A stretch of DNA of 64,000 nucleotides, taken from contig NZ_QPIE01000002.1 of NCBI RefSeq assembly GCF_003336205.1, forward strand, positions 186,001 to 250,000. The letters are read 5' to 3'. The stretch is from Chryseobacterium lacus (GTDB taxonomy: Bacteria > Bacteroidota > Bacteroidia > Flavobacteriales > Weeksellaceae). The notes under the pieces are model-generated. The model was not told the DNA's origin. It saw only the letters and a list, made by a program, of their open reading frames with translations, and did no database searches. This document shows, piece by piece, positions 25,174 through 34,179 of this stretch (position 1 is the first letter of the stretch; every line of letters starts with the position of its first letter). Made by a program: the position numbers and the translations under genes.

Positions 25174-27051
25174 ATGAATTACGTTTCGGCAGAAAATCTC
25201 ACCAAATCCTTCGGCATCAAAATCTTATTTGAAAACATCTCTTTCAACGTGAATGAAGGCGATAAAATTGCTATCGTGGCCAGAAACGGCACCGGCAAAT
25301 CAACCCTTTTGAAAATTCTTACCGGAAAAGAAATTGCCGACAGCGGAAATGTCACCGTTCACAAAGATATTCAGGTGGTGCTTTTTGATCAGGAAATTGA
25401 TTTCGACCCATTACTTTCGGTGGAAGAATTCATGATGACACTGGATTCTGCACCGATTCAGGCATTGAAAAAATACCATCAGTCGCTGATTTCCGCAGAT
25501 CCGAAGGAAATGGAAAAAGCCATTGCCGAAATGGAACTTCAGAAAGCCTGGGATCTGGAAAATGAAATGAAACAGTTTCTTTTCCAGTTGAAAATCACAG
25601 ATCTGAACGCCAAAATGGGCACCCTTTCGGGCGGACAAATTAAGCGGATTGCTCTCGCAAAACTCCTTACAGAAACCCGCGCTGAACATCGACACGTTCT
25701 TTTAATATTGGACGAACCTACCAATCACCTGGATGTGGAAATGGTGGAATGGCTGGAACATTACCTTTCCAAAGCCAATATGACTTTGCTTCTGGTGACC
25801 CACGACCGTTATTTTCTGGATGCGGTTTGCGATATTATCTGGGAATTGGAAGACAGAAATCTGCACGTCCATCAGGGAAGTTATGCCACTTATCTCGAAA
25901 ATAAAATGATTCGGGAAGAAAACCTGAATGCCACCATCGACAAGGCGAATAACCTGTACCGAAAGGAACTGGAATGGATGCGCAGACAGCCGAAAGCCCG
26001 AACCACGAAATCGAAATCGAGGATTGATGCCTTTTACGAAACTGAAAAAACTGCTAAAACCGATACCCGAAAAGCCGGTCTGGAACTGGATTTTGAAATG
26101 AAACGCTTGGGCAAAAAAATCCTGGAACTGAAAAATATCAGCAAAAGTTTCGGGGAGAAAATATTGCTGAAAAACTTCTCCTATTCTTTTCAGAGAGGTG
26201 AAAAAATCGGAATTGTGGGCAATAACGGAACCGGAAAATCCACTTTACTGAACATTATTCAAGGCCTGGAACCGATGGATTCCGGAAATATCGAAACGGG
26301 GGAAACCATCAAATTCGGGTATTTTTCCCAGAAAGGCCTCAACTATAATGAAGAGGAAAGGGTGATTGATTTCATCCGGAATATTTCAGAGAATTTTCCT
26401 TTGGCCAATGGAAGAACCATTTCGGCATCACAGTTTCTGAGGCTTTTCCTGTTTGACGACCAAACGCAGTATTCGCCCATTTCTAAACTTTCCGGTGGCG
26501 AAAAAAGAAGGCTGCACCTGATGTATGTGCTGTATCAGAACCCTAATTTTTTGATTTTTGACGAACCGACCAACGATCTGGATTTGCCGACACTGACTGT
26601 CCTGGAAAATTTCCTTCAGAATTTTCAGGGCTGTTTGATTATTGTTTCACACGACCGGTATTTCATGGACAGAATTGTGGATCATGTACTGGCTTTTGAA
26701 GGAGACGGAAAGATCAGAAATTTCACCGGCAATTTTTCCGAATACCGCGAAATGAAATCTCAGGAAAGTCAGGAATCAGCACAGCAGGAGAAAAAAGAAG
26801 AAACGGAAGAGAAAAAACAGGAGCCGGTTTCCGTTGCGAAAAAGAAACTTTCCTTCAAGGAACAGCGCGAACTAGAAACCCTGGAAAAGGAAATGCCAAA
26901 GCTGGAGAAAGAGCGTTCTCAAATGATGGAAGCCCTGAACAACGAAACCGATTATGAAAAAATAGCGGGCATTTCAGAAAAACTCAAAGATATTTCAAAC
27001 CGCCTGGAAACTATGGAAGAACGTTGGTTTGTGCTGCAGGAATTGGTGTGA
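25174..27051 (+). CDS. ABC-F family ATPase, Uup type
   Basis: 625 residues. Two soluble ATP-binding cassettes with no membrane domain: first Walker A ARNGTGKST, signature LSGGQIKR, Walker [13 protein letters not shown]; second [28 protein letters not shown]. Between them is the linker of ABC-F proteins (P-site tRNA-interaction motif in this family). The last ~75 residues form a charged coiled coil (FKEQRELETLEKEMPKLEKERSQ), the Uup C-terminal domain. Such proteins act on ribosomes or DNA structures. Confidence 0.93.
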   Translation: MNYVSAENLTKSFGIKILFENISFNVNEGDKIAIVARNGTGKSTLLKILTGKEIADSGNVTVHKDIQVVLFDQEIDFDPLLSVEEFMMTLDSAPIQALKKYHQSLISADPKEMEKAIAEMELQKAWDLENEMKQFLFQLKITDLNAKMGTLSGGQIKRIALAKLLTETRAEHRHVLLILDEPTNHLDVEMVEWLEHYLSKANMTLLLVTHDRYFLDAVCDIIWELEDRNLHVHQGSYATYLENKMIREENLNATIDKANNLYRKELEWMRRQPKARTTKSKSRIDAFYETEKTAKTDTRKAGLELDFEMKRLGKKILELKNISKSFGEKILLKNFSYSFQRGEKIGIVGNNGTGKSTLLNIIQGLEPMDSGNIETGETIKFGYFSQKGLNYNEEERVIDFIRNISENFPLANGRTISASQFLRLFLFDDQTQYSPISKLSGGEKRRLHLMYVLYQNPNFLIFDEPTNDLDLPTLTVLENFLQNFQGCLIIVSHDRYFMDRIVDHVLAFEGDGKIRNFTGNFSEYREMKSQESQESAQQEKKEETEEKKQEPVSVAKKKLSFKEQRELETLEKEMPKLEKERSQMMEALNNETDYEKIAGISEKLKDISNRLETMEERWFVLQELV

Positions 27052-27082
27052 TGATTTCTTAACATCTGACATTATAATTAAA

Positions 27083-27292
27083 ATGATGGAATTAAGTAAC
27101 ATATTATTAGGATCTTTATTGTTAATAGCCTCCATCCTTTATACATTTAATTTAATAAAAAAATGGAAAACACGGGAAAGAAAGGATTATCCTGATTACT
27201 GGGATTCATCTATGTTTTTTGGAGGTTTAATAGGTGGAATTTCTGTAATGATAGGCATAATTATTTTACTTTTAAATGAATGTAGCCCTTAA
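27083..27292 (+). CDS. Small two-helix membrane protein, unknown
   Basis: 69 residues from the first of two adjacent ATGs (27083, 27086). Two hydrophobic helices (ILLGSLLLIASILYTF and FGGLIGGISVMIGIIILLL) flank a short loop KKWKTRERKDYPDYWDS. No family recognised. AT-rich compared with neighbours; sits 31 nt after the ABC-F stop and may be co-transcribed. Confidence 0.65.
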   Translation: MMELSNILLGSLLLIASILYTFNLIKKWKTRERKDYPDYWDSSMFFGGLIGGISVMIGIIILLLNECSP

Positions 27293-27378
27293 AGATAATT
27301 CTGTTCTATGTACCGCATGATCATTTTTAAATCGGCATTTCTAAAATTCCTTACCTTTACTTTCTAACCAAAATTGCT

Positions 27379-28257
27379 ATGAAATACACAGAAGGAATGT
27401 TGCGCGATGACGCACTGAAAGATAAAATCATCATCGTAACCGGCGGTGGCAGCGGACTGGGAAAAGCCATGACACGGTATTTTTTACAACTGGGCGCCAA
27501 AGTGGCCATTACTTCCAGAAATCTGGACAAACTGAAGCAAACCGCAACAGAATTGGAGCAAGAAACCGGAGGAACGGTGTTGCCTGTTGCCTGCGATGTC
27601 CGCAACTGGGAAGAAGTGGAGGCCATGAAAAACACCGTTGTACAAAATTTTGGTTTCATCGATATTCTGGTGAACAATGCCGCAGGAAATTTCATATCTC
27701 CTACCGAACGCCTTACCCACTCTGCGTTTGATTCTATTCTCGATATCGTGCTGAAAGGAACAAAAAACTGCACGCTTTCCATCGGAAAATACTGGATTGA
27801 TCAAAAACATCCGGGAACAGTACTAAATATTGTGACTACCTATTCCTGGACCGGATCAGCTTACGTTGTTCCTTCAGCCTGTGCCAAAGCAGGAGTTCTG
27901 GCGATGACCCGAAGCCTGGCTGTAGAATGGGCGAAATATAATATCCGTTTCAATGCTATTGCGCCGGGTCCGTTTCCGACTGAGGGAGCTTGGGAAAGAT
28001 TACTTCCGGGAGATCTGGCCGAAAAATTTGATATGCGGAAGAAAGTTCCACTGAGAAGGGTGGGCGAACATCAGGAACTCGCCAATCTTGCGGCATATCT
28101 GGTTTCCGATTATTCTGCTTACATGAACGGAGAAGTGGTTACCCTCGACGGCGGCGAATGGCTTCAGGGAGCAGGCGAATTTAATATGCTGGAAGCGATT
28201 CCTCAGGAAATGTGGGATATGTTGGAAACGATGATTAAAGCGAAAAAGAAATCCTGA
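27379..28257 (+). CDS. SDR family oxidoreductase, 2,4-dienoyl-CoA reductase-like
   Basis: 292 residues. Rossmann SDR with TGGGSGLGKAM, DILVNNAAGNF and VVPSACAKAGVLAMTRSLAVEWAKYNIRFNAIAPGPFPTEGAWERL. The last stretch closely resembles eukaryotic NADPH-dependent 2,4-dienoyl-CoA reductase (DECR). As in DECR, the usual YxxxK tyrosine is Ser while Tyr occurs earlier in TTYSWTGS. Likely removes double bonds of unsaturated acyl-CoA during beta-oxidation. A near -7 box TACCTTTA lies at 27352-27359. Confidence 0.85.
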   Translation: MKYTEGMLRDDALKDKIIIVTGGGSGLGKAMTRYFLQLGAKVAITSRNLDKLKQTATELEQETGGTVLPVACDVRNWEEVEAMKNTVVQNFGFIDILVNNAAGNFISPTERLTHSAFDSILDIVLKGTKNCTLSIGKYWIDQKHPGTVLNIVTTYSWTGSAYVVPSACAKAGVLAMTRSLAVEWAKYNIRFNAIAPGPFPTEGAWERLLPGDLAEKFDMRKKVPLRRVGEHQELANLAAYLVSDYSAYMNGEVVTLDGGEWLQGAGEFNMLEAIPQEMWDMLETMIKAKKKS

Positions 28258-28283
28258 AAAAAGTTTCATTGGAAAAAATAAAA

Positions 28284-28312
28284 AAAGTGGCTTCCAATCA
28301 AGAAGCCACTTT
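28284..28312. terminator. Bidirectional terminator between convergent genes
   Basis: Stem AAAGTGGCTTC / GAAGCCACTTT (11 bp, 7-nt loop) with A-rich left and T-containing right flanks, serving the SDR gene (plus) and the secreted low-complexity gene (minus). Confidence 0.85.
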
Positions 28313-28316
28313 GCTT

Positions 28317-29285
28317 TTAACGACCGCTGCCACCGGAACGGATTCCGGATGAATTTCTCTGAGAAGTTTGCGGTGTACTTTGCGCTCTTGTCGCGGATCG
28401 CTGGCTGGAATTTCTCGTTCCGCTATTGTTATTTCTAATGGTTGCCGGTGCGCTGTTATTCGCACGAACATTGGCAGTTCGGGGAGTTGTATTCCGTACG
28501 CCCGAATTTCCGGAGTGCTGGGATGGAGCAGAAGTATTAACAGATCTGACAGGAGTATTGTTTTGCACTCTCGTTCCGCTGTTGTTTTGCGTTCCGGTAT
28601 CATTGATCACTCTGTTTCCACTGTTGTACTGATTGGTTCTCACCCCACTTTCAGTGTTGATTGTACGCCCATTATTTGCCGTGTTAGTTCTGGGCTGGTT
28701 CCATCCGTAATTATTTCCCGTGGTTTGATGGTAGGTATTCCTGTTGACTTTGTAAATATTAATGTTAATATTCCGGTATCTTGGCCTTACCACATGTCTT
28801 GGTCGGTAATAATTGTTCCAATGATTGGTATAATAAACCACCGGTGCATGTCCTCCATAATATACATTTTGATACACGATGAATATTTGTGGCCCAAGAA
28901 TTCTTTCCAGTGCATAAAATCTGTCGTAATACCAACGGTGAGGATTCATCCTATAATAACTGTTCCACATAGCGAAGGAAGTGAATTGATTGTTCAAATC
29001 CATAATCATTTCAATTTGCCATCTTGTTAACCGGTGCTTTCTGAAAAAGCTATTCCAGTTGACCATAGTAATGCTTCTGCGATAATCGTTATAATATCCA
29101 TTGTAGAAATCATCTGCGAAATAATCATTAGGATATTCGTAATAATAATCTTCCGGAAAATAGAAATTATTGTTCTCGTAATGTCCGTAATCAGGATAAT
29201 GATTGCCCCAGCTATTGTGGGATCCGTATTGGGCAAAAACCAGCATCGAAAAAGAAACGGCAAGCCCTAAAAGTAATTTTTTCAT
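28317..29285 (-). CDS. Secreted Tyr/Asn-rich protein with N/S/T/R-rich tail
   Basis: 322 residues, no family recognised. Signal peptide (MKKLLLGLAVSFSMLVFA), then a Tyr/Asn/Asp-rich segment (~20-70) and an ordered part with RHVVRPRYRNININIYKVNR (~70-185). A long low-complexity tail rich in Asn, Thr, Ser, Arg and Gly (~190-322) ends RNSSGIRSGGSGR. No lipobox or T9SS tail. May be a surface-associated or matrix protein; function unknown. Confidence 0.75.
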   Translation of the reverse strand: MKKLLLGLAVSFSMLVFAQYGSHNSWGNHYPDYGHYENNNFYFPEDYYYEYPNDYFADDFYNGYYNDYRRSITMVNWNSFFRKHRLTRWQIEMIMDLNNQFTSFAMWNSYYRMNPHRWYYDRFYALERILGPQIFIVYQNVYYGGHAPVVYYTNHWNNYYRPRHVVRPRYRNININIYKVNRNTYHQTTGNNYGWNQPRTNTANNGRTINTESGVRTNQYNSGNRVINDTGTQNNSGTRVQNNTPVRSVNTSAPSQHSGNSGVRNTTPRTANVRANNSAPATIRNNNSGTRNSSQRSATRAQSTPQTSQRNSSGIRSGGSGR

Positions 29286-29402
29286 TTCATTTAAATTTTA
29301 TCAAGTGAAGGTTTCCCTAAAACAAACCCGTATATATCCGTGATTGCTACCTTTTGGATGAAAATTAAGAATGGAAGTTAAAGCACATTTCATTTGTATC
29401 AT

Positions 29403-29426
29403 AAAAAAACCTCCCAAAGTGGGAGG
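29403..29426 (-). terminator. Terminator of the T9SS type A protein gene
   Basis: CCTCCC / GGGAGG stem with 5-nt loop followed by seven T on the minus strand. Confidence 0.85.
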
Positions 29427-29450
29427 CTATAAGATTATATTAAAAAAGGT

Positions 29451-30617
29451 TTATTCTACAAGAATTTTTTTGCTGAAAAGTTGTTTGCCGTTGGTGTCTT
29501 TTACCACAGAAACATACATTCCGGGCAGTAAGGTTCCCAGTTCCATGCGTTGTTCAGGATTTCTTTGCACTGCAGTCAGTGTTTTGATAGCTGATCTTTG
29601 TCCCCTCGCATCGAAAAGTTCAAAAATCAGATTTCCCTCTAATTTAGGATCTGTTATTTTTATATTAACATAGCCTTCCGTTGCTTTTGTAGGATAAATA
29701 TCAATTCCTGTATATTGCGTTTCCAAAACTTCTTTCTGCTCATTCAACAAGTACTGACTTGCCAGATCATACACCGGAATTTTTACAGATTCTACAAGCG
29801 TTTTTGCCTCCAGATTCCGCATATTGACTTCATACGATCCACCTTTTGCACTTCCTAACATCACGTTTCCTTCGGCATTTACGGCAGCTCCATTTACAGA
29901 ATATCCTTCAGGTAATCCTTTGATTTTACCAACAAATTCTGCAGTCATCGTATTTAATTTTGCTCTGAAAATATTTCCTGAAGCCGCAAAAATAAGGAGG
30001 TCACCATTGGCATCGGCAATCATATCTCCACCGTATCCGCTGTTTATCTGATGAAGAGAGATCTCAGCTTTTGCGGAAGTATCTTTTACAGGTCCCAAAT
30101 CTGAGATCGTATATCTATCGTTAACTTTTGAAATCTTATATAAATGCGATCCGGAATTCGTCATCGCATAAATGTTTCCGTCTGCTCCCAGTGTCATTCG
30201 TGTAATGTGAGAACCGATATCACATGCAGAAGATTTCAACAGTGTATTTTCTACCAAAGTAATTTTCTTTGAACGGGTATTCAAAACATACATATTGGAA
30301 GAAAACATTGGGAAGTACACGAGATCTTTTCCTGAAGAATCATACGCCAAAGCTGCAATCATAGGCGACTGCGCACGATGAACGGAACTTTTGTTTTCTG
30401 AGAATTTACCGTTTAAAGTTTGGGAAAAAACTTCGGAAGCTGCGGTTTCAGCATTCAGAAAAACCTCTCCCGTCTGAAGAGTTTTCGCATTCATCGACCG
30501 GAAATCATTGAAGTTAATCTGGTTTCCAGGCGTTCCGGTAAGGGCAAAAATATCATGCTGAGCGTGCACGGTCATTCCTGCGCATAACAACAATAAAGGT
30601 AATAGAGACTTTTTCAT
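29451..30617 (-). CDS. Secreted beta-propeller-like protein with T9SS type A sorting domain
   Basis: 388 residues. Signal peptide (MKKSLLPLLLLCAGMTVHAQ). Residues ~85-290 show repeated YxxxxSSGKDLVYF / LGADGNIYAMTNSG / DANGDLLIFAASGN / NAEGNVMLGSAKG blocks that look like propeller blades. The last ~80 residues (IDIYPTKATEGYVNIKI, LFDARGQRS, LPGMYVSVVKDTNGKQLFSKKILVE) are a type A T9SS C-terminal domain that directs export across the outer membrane. A TAAATTTG box lies at 30683-30690. Ligand or enzymatic role unknown. Confidence 0.88.
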   Translation of the reverse strand: MKKSLLPLLLLCAGMTVHAQHDIFALTGTPGNQINFNDFRSMNAKTLQTGEVFLNAETAASEVFSQTLNGKFSENKSSVHRAQSPMIAALAYDSSGKDLVYFPMFSSNMYVLNTRSKKITLVENTLLKSSACDIGSHITRMTLGADGNIYAMTNSGSHLYKISKVNDRYTISDLGPVKDTSAKAEISLHQINSGYGGDMIADANGDLLIFAASGNIFRAKLNTMTAEFVGKIKGLPEGYSVNGAAVNAEGNVMLGSAKGGSYEVNMRNLEAKTLVESVKIPVYDLASQYLLNEQKEVLETQYTGIDIYPTKATEGYVNIKITDPKLEGNLIFELFDARGQRSAIKTLTAVQRNPEQRMELGTLLPGMYVSVVKDTNGKQLFSKKILVE

Positions 30618-30744
30618 AATAGGATAATTTGGTGATGTTTTATTAATATCGGACTAAATTACGGAATTCATTTGAATATAAACAAATTTAAAATCTTAAA
30701 CTTCTTATTTCCATTTGAATTAGGCTAAATTTATGAGCAAATAA

Positions 30745-30768
30745 AAAACCGGAACAAATTCCGGTTTT
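30745..30768 (-). terminator. Terminator of folE-cysS
   Basis: AAAACCGGAA / TTCCGGTTTT stem with 4-nt loop just after the cysS stop; flanked by A runs, giving a T tract on the minus strand. Confidence 0.85.
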
Positions 30769-30773
30769 AGATT

Positions 30774-32240
30774 TTATTTTAATTCGTAAGTAGTTCCGTC
30801 TCTGCCGTCTTTCAACTGAATGCCTTGTTCCAGAAGCTGATCCCGGATCTGGTCTGAAAGTTCAAAATTTTTCGCCTTCTTGGCTTGCGTCCGGATATCG
30901 ATGAGCACCTGCAAAGCCTGATCCAGTTTCGCATTGCTGTTTTCTTCCATATTCTGCAATCCCAAAACATCATACACAAAAGCATACATCAAGTTTCTTA
31001 GTTCATGAAGATTTTCTTCCGTTATGCTTTCCTTCCTTTCTTTTAAAAGATGAATAAATTTCACGGCTTCAAAAAGATAAGAAATCAAAATCGGCGCATT
31101 GAAATCGTCCGCTAATGCCTCTTTACATTTTTGCTCCCATTCTTTAAGATCAAATCCTGCAGATCCGGTTTCCGAAACCTGAATGTTGTCGAGAAGTTTG
31201 ACTGCTTCCATGAGCCTGTGAAATCCTTTTTCTGCTGCTAACATCGCATCATTCGAAATATCGAGAACGCTACGGTAATGCGCCTGCATAAAGCAGAACC
31301 GAACTACGGAAGGATGAAATGGCTTTTCAAAAAAATCATTCTCACCAGAAATTAATTCCATAGGTAAAATATAATTTCCCGTAGATTTGCTCATCCGTTG
31401 ACCGTTCATAGTCAGCATGTTGGCATGCATCCAATAATTAACGGGAGCTGTTCCATTGCATGCTTTTCCCTGTGCGACTTCACATTCGTGATGGGGAAAT
31501 TTAAGATCCAATCCACCCCCGTGAATATCAAAATTTTCTCCCAAATATTTAGTTGACATCGCAGTACATTCCAGATGCCAACCGGGAAAACCTATTCCCC
31601 AAGGTGAATTCCACCGCATGATATGTGCGGGTGAAGCTGCTTTCCACAACGCGAAATCCTGCGGATTTTTTTTCTCATCCTGACCGTCGAGATCACGGGT
31701 ATTGGAAAAAAGTTCATCTATATTTCTTCGGGAAAGTTCTCCGTAATTCAAGCCGCGCCGGTTATATTCCATCACATCAAAATAAACAGAGCCATTTTTC
31801 TCATAAGCAAAACCGTCTTCAATAAGTTTCTGCGCAATTTCAATCTGCTCCAGAATATGCCCTGTAGCTGTTGGTTCGATGGTAGGCGGAAGCAAATTGA
31901 AACGCTGCAGTACTTTATGAAAATCTACTGTGTATTTCTGCACAATTTCCATCGGTTCCAGTTTTTCCAGCCGTGACTGTTTCACAAACCGGTCGTTATT
32001 CACATCGCCATCATCGGTCAAGTGCCCTGCATCTGTGATATTCCGCACGTAACGGACTTTATATCCGAAAAAAAGTAAGGATCGGTAAATAAAATCGAAG
32101 GACATAAAAGTCCGAACATTCCCTAAATGCACGTTGCTGTACACCGTAGGTCCACAGACATACATTCCCACATTGCCTTCTACTATTGGTTTAAAAATTT
32201 CCTTCTCGCCGGAAAGCGAATTATAGATTTTTACGTTCAT
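30774..32240 (-). CDS. cysS: Cysteine--tRNA ligase
   Basis: 488 residues. Class Ia synthetase charging tRNA-Cys. The HIGH-equivalent [12 protein letters not shown] follows zinc ligand Cys29 (MYVCGPTVY); further zinc ligands lie in WHLECTAMS and PHHECEVAQ. The KMSKS loop is [11 protein letters not shown] near 265. DALR-type anticodon domain at the C-terminus. Lies 15 nt after folE in the same orientation. Confidence 0.97.
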   Translation of the reverse strand: MNVKIYNSLSGEKEIFKPIVEGNVGMYVCGPTVYSNVHLGNVRTFMSFDFIYRSLLFFGYKVRYVRNITDAGHLTDDGDVNNDRFVKQSRLEKLEPMEIVQKYTVDFHKVLQRFNLLPPTIEPTATGHILEQIEIAQKLIEDGFAYEKNGSVYFDVMEYNRRGLNYGELSRRNIDELFSNTRDLDGQDEKKNPQDFALWKAASPAHIMRWNSPWGIGFPGWHLECTAMSTKYLGENFDIHGGGLDLKFPHHECEVAQGKACNGTAPVNYWMHANMLTMNGQRMSKSTGNYILPMELISGENDFFEKPFHPSVVRFCFMQAHYRSVLDISNDAMLAAEKGFHRLMEAVKLLDNIQVSETGSAGFDLKEWEQKCKEALADDFNAPILISYLFEAVKFIHLLKERKESITEENLHELRNLMYAFVYDVLGLQNMEENSNAKLDQALQVLIDIRTQAKKAKNFELSDQIRDQLLEQGIQLKDGRDGTTYELK

Positions 32241-32255
32241 GATCTTCTTATTTAC

Positions 32256-32924
32256 TTAATAATCCAATTTCGCATGGCTTCCCACATAATGCAGGAATTC
32301 TTGTCTTGTAATAGGATTGGTTCTGAATATTCCGCTCAGTTCTGCGGTAATAGTGGAACTTGCAGTATCCTTAATTCCTCGGCAATTTACACAAAGATGT
32401 TTCGCATCAATAATACACGCAACATCCGTTGTTCCGAGCGCTTCTTTCATGGCATCTACGATTTGCATCGTCATACGTTCTTGAACCTGAGGCCGTTTTG
32501 CGTAATAATCGACAATTCTATTGATCTTTGAAAGGCCAATGACTTCGCCGTTTGAAATATAGGCAACATGCGCTCTTCCGATGATCGGGAGGAAATGATG
32601 CTCGCAGAAAGAATAGACTGTTATGTCTTTTTCCACCAGCATTTGGCGGTATTTGTATTTATTGGAAAAAGTCGAAATTCCTGGTTTATTTTCGGGTAAA
32701 AGGCCACCAAATATTTCGTTCACATACATTTTTGCGACGCGTCTCGGGCTGTCTTTCAGGGAATCATCGGTCATGTCCAGACCTAAAGTTTCCATGATTT
32801 CACCGAAAAGTTTTTCTATCTTCTGAATCTTCTCTTCCGGCGACAGTTGGAAGGCATCCGCACGAATGGGAGTATGTTCTTTTCCGGTAAAAACGTCATC
32901 GTCATTATCAAAAATATCTTTCAT
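32256..32924 (-). CDS. folE: GTP cyclohydrolase I
   Basis: 222 residues. Converts GTP to dihydroneopterin triphosphate, first step of folate and tetrahydrobiopterin synthesis. Zinc and catalytic residues in FCEHHFLPIIGRAHVAYI and CVNCRGIKD; SKINRIVDYYAKRPQVQERMTMQI is the conserved pterin-binding region. First gene of folE-cysS with a TAATTTTG -7 box upstream. Confidence 0.97.
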   Translation of the reverse strand: MKDIFDNDDDVFTGKEHTPIRADAFQLSPEEKIQKIEKLFGEIMETLGLDMTDDSLKDSPRRVAKMYVNEIFGGLLPENKPGISTFSNKYKYRQMLVEKDITVYSFCEHHFLPIIGRAHVAYISNGEVIGLSKINRIVDYYAKRPQVQERMTMQIVDAMKEALGTTDVACIIDAKHLCVNCRGIKDTASSTITAELSGIFRTNPITRQEFLHYVGSHAKLDY

Positions 32925-32941
32925 AGAAGCATTGTATTCAG

Positions 32942-32949
32942 CAAAATTA
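32942..32949 (-). promoter_or_regulatory. -7 box of folE-cysS
   Basis: TAATTTTG on the minus strand, 17 nt before the folE ATG. Confidence 0.5.
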
Positions 32950-33021
32950 AGGAATTTAAATGGTGTTTATATTTTAATTTTAACCAAAAAAACAGTACTT
33001 TCGTTACGCTAAATTAGTTCT

Positions 33022-34176
33022 ATGCTGAAAGCGGTACATGTAAGCGGCTCCCTACAAAAAAAAGAATTTCTCGAATTTCCTGCGCGGCTTTATAAAGATG
33101 ATAAAAGCTACATCCGCCCTCTAAACAAGGATATTGAAGCAGTATTTGACAGAAAAAAAAACAAACTTTTTGAAAGAGGAGAATGCGAGAGATTTCTTTT
33201 CGAAAATAATGCCGGACAAACGGTAGGAAAAGTCGCCGTTTTTGTTAATCCATCTTATAAAAACAATCAACCAACCGGCGGAATCGGTTTTTTCGACTGT
33301 ATCAACGATCAGAAAACTGCTGATTTTATTTTTGATTTTTGCAAAAACTGGCTTCAGGAAAGAGGAATGGAAGCCATGGACGGTTCTATTAATTTCGGCG
33401 AGCGCAATAAATTCTGGGGCGTACTGATCGAGGGATTTCACGAACCGCTGTATGGAATGAACTATAATGCTCCCTATTACCAGCAACTATTTGAAAACTA
33501 TGGTTTTAAGGAGTATTTTCAGCAGCTTTGCTACAGCCGTTCAATTTACGCACCTGTTTCCCGAGCATTTACGATGATGCATTCCAAGCATTCCAGAAAT
33601 CCGGCTATCAAAGCCAGGCCTTTGACAAAAAACCGGCTGGAAAAATTCGCTAAAGACTTCACAGAAATTTACAATAAAGCCTGGGCAAGCCATGAAGGCG
33701 GGAAACAAATCTCTGTCGCAAAAACATTGAGAATGTTCCGTTCTATGAAACCCGTGATCAATGAACATATTGCTTGGTTTGTTTATGAAAATGAAAAACC
33801 GGTGGCAATGTGGATCAACATTCCGGATCTGAATCAATGGTTCAAATACCTGAACGGAGGATTTGGTTTATTAGAAAAATTAAAATTCTTGTGGATCAAG
33901 AAGTTCCGGGAAAACTCCAAAATGGTGGGCATCGTATTTGGCGTAGTTCCTGAATGGCAACGAACCGGAATTGAAGGATTTATGATCTGGGAAGGCACCC
34001 AACATCTGAGGGAACACACCACATTTCAGGAAACAGAACTTCAGTGGATTGGTGATTTCAATCCGAAAATGATGAAAATAGCCAAAAATTTAGATGCACA
34101 AGTGACAAGAAAACTGGCTACTTATCGTTATCTTTTCGATCCCAACCAATCCTTTGAAAGACACCCTGATATTTAA
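33022..34176 (+). CDS. GNAT-fold acyltransferase-like protein (YghO-like)
   Basis: 384 residues. The N-terminal half (LEFPARLYKDDKSYIRPLNKDIEAVFD, GKVAVFVNP, GGIGFFDC, MDGSINFGERNKFWGVLIEGF) and the C-terminal half (MWINIPDLNQW, GIVFGVVPEWQRTGIEGFMIWEG) resemble the tandem GNAT-like fold of uncharacterised YghO-type proteins. The second half keeps an acetyl-CoA loop-like RTGIEGFM. Substrate unknown. Convergent with the desaturase, stops 3 nt apart. Confidence 0.65.
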   Translation: MLKAVHVSGSLQKKEFLEFPARLYKDDKSYIRPLNKDIEAVFDRKKNKLFERGECERFLFENNAGQTVGKVAVFVNPSYKNNQPTGGIGFFDCINDQKTADFIFDFCKNWLQERGMEAMDGSINFGERNKFWGVLIEGFHEPLYGMNYNAPYYQQLFENYGFKEYFQQLCYSRSIYAPVSRAFTMMHSKHSRNPAIKARPLTKNRLEKFAKDFTEIYNKAWASHEGGKQISVAKTLRMFRSMKPVINEHIAWFVYENEKPVAMWINIPDLNQWFKYLNGGFGLLEKLKFLWIKKFRENSKMVGIVFGVVPEWQRTGIEGFMIWEGTQHLREHTTFQETELQWIGDFNPKMMKIAKNLDAQVTRKLATYRYLFDPNQSFERHPDI

Positions 34177-34179
34177 TCC

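Noticed and set aside
27820-27900. Apparent loss of the SDR catalytic tyrosine in SACAK
   Set aside because: The whole segment matches the dienoyl-CoA reductase group, which uses a Tyr earlier in the sequence (TTYSWTGS), so this is family-typical.
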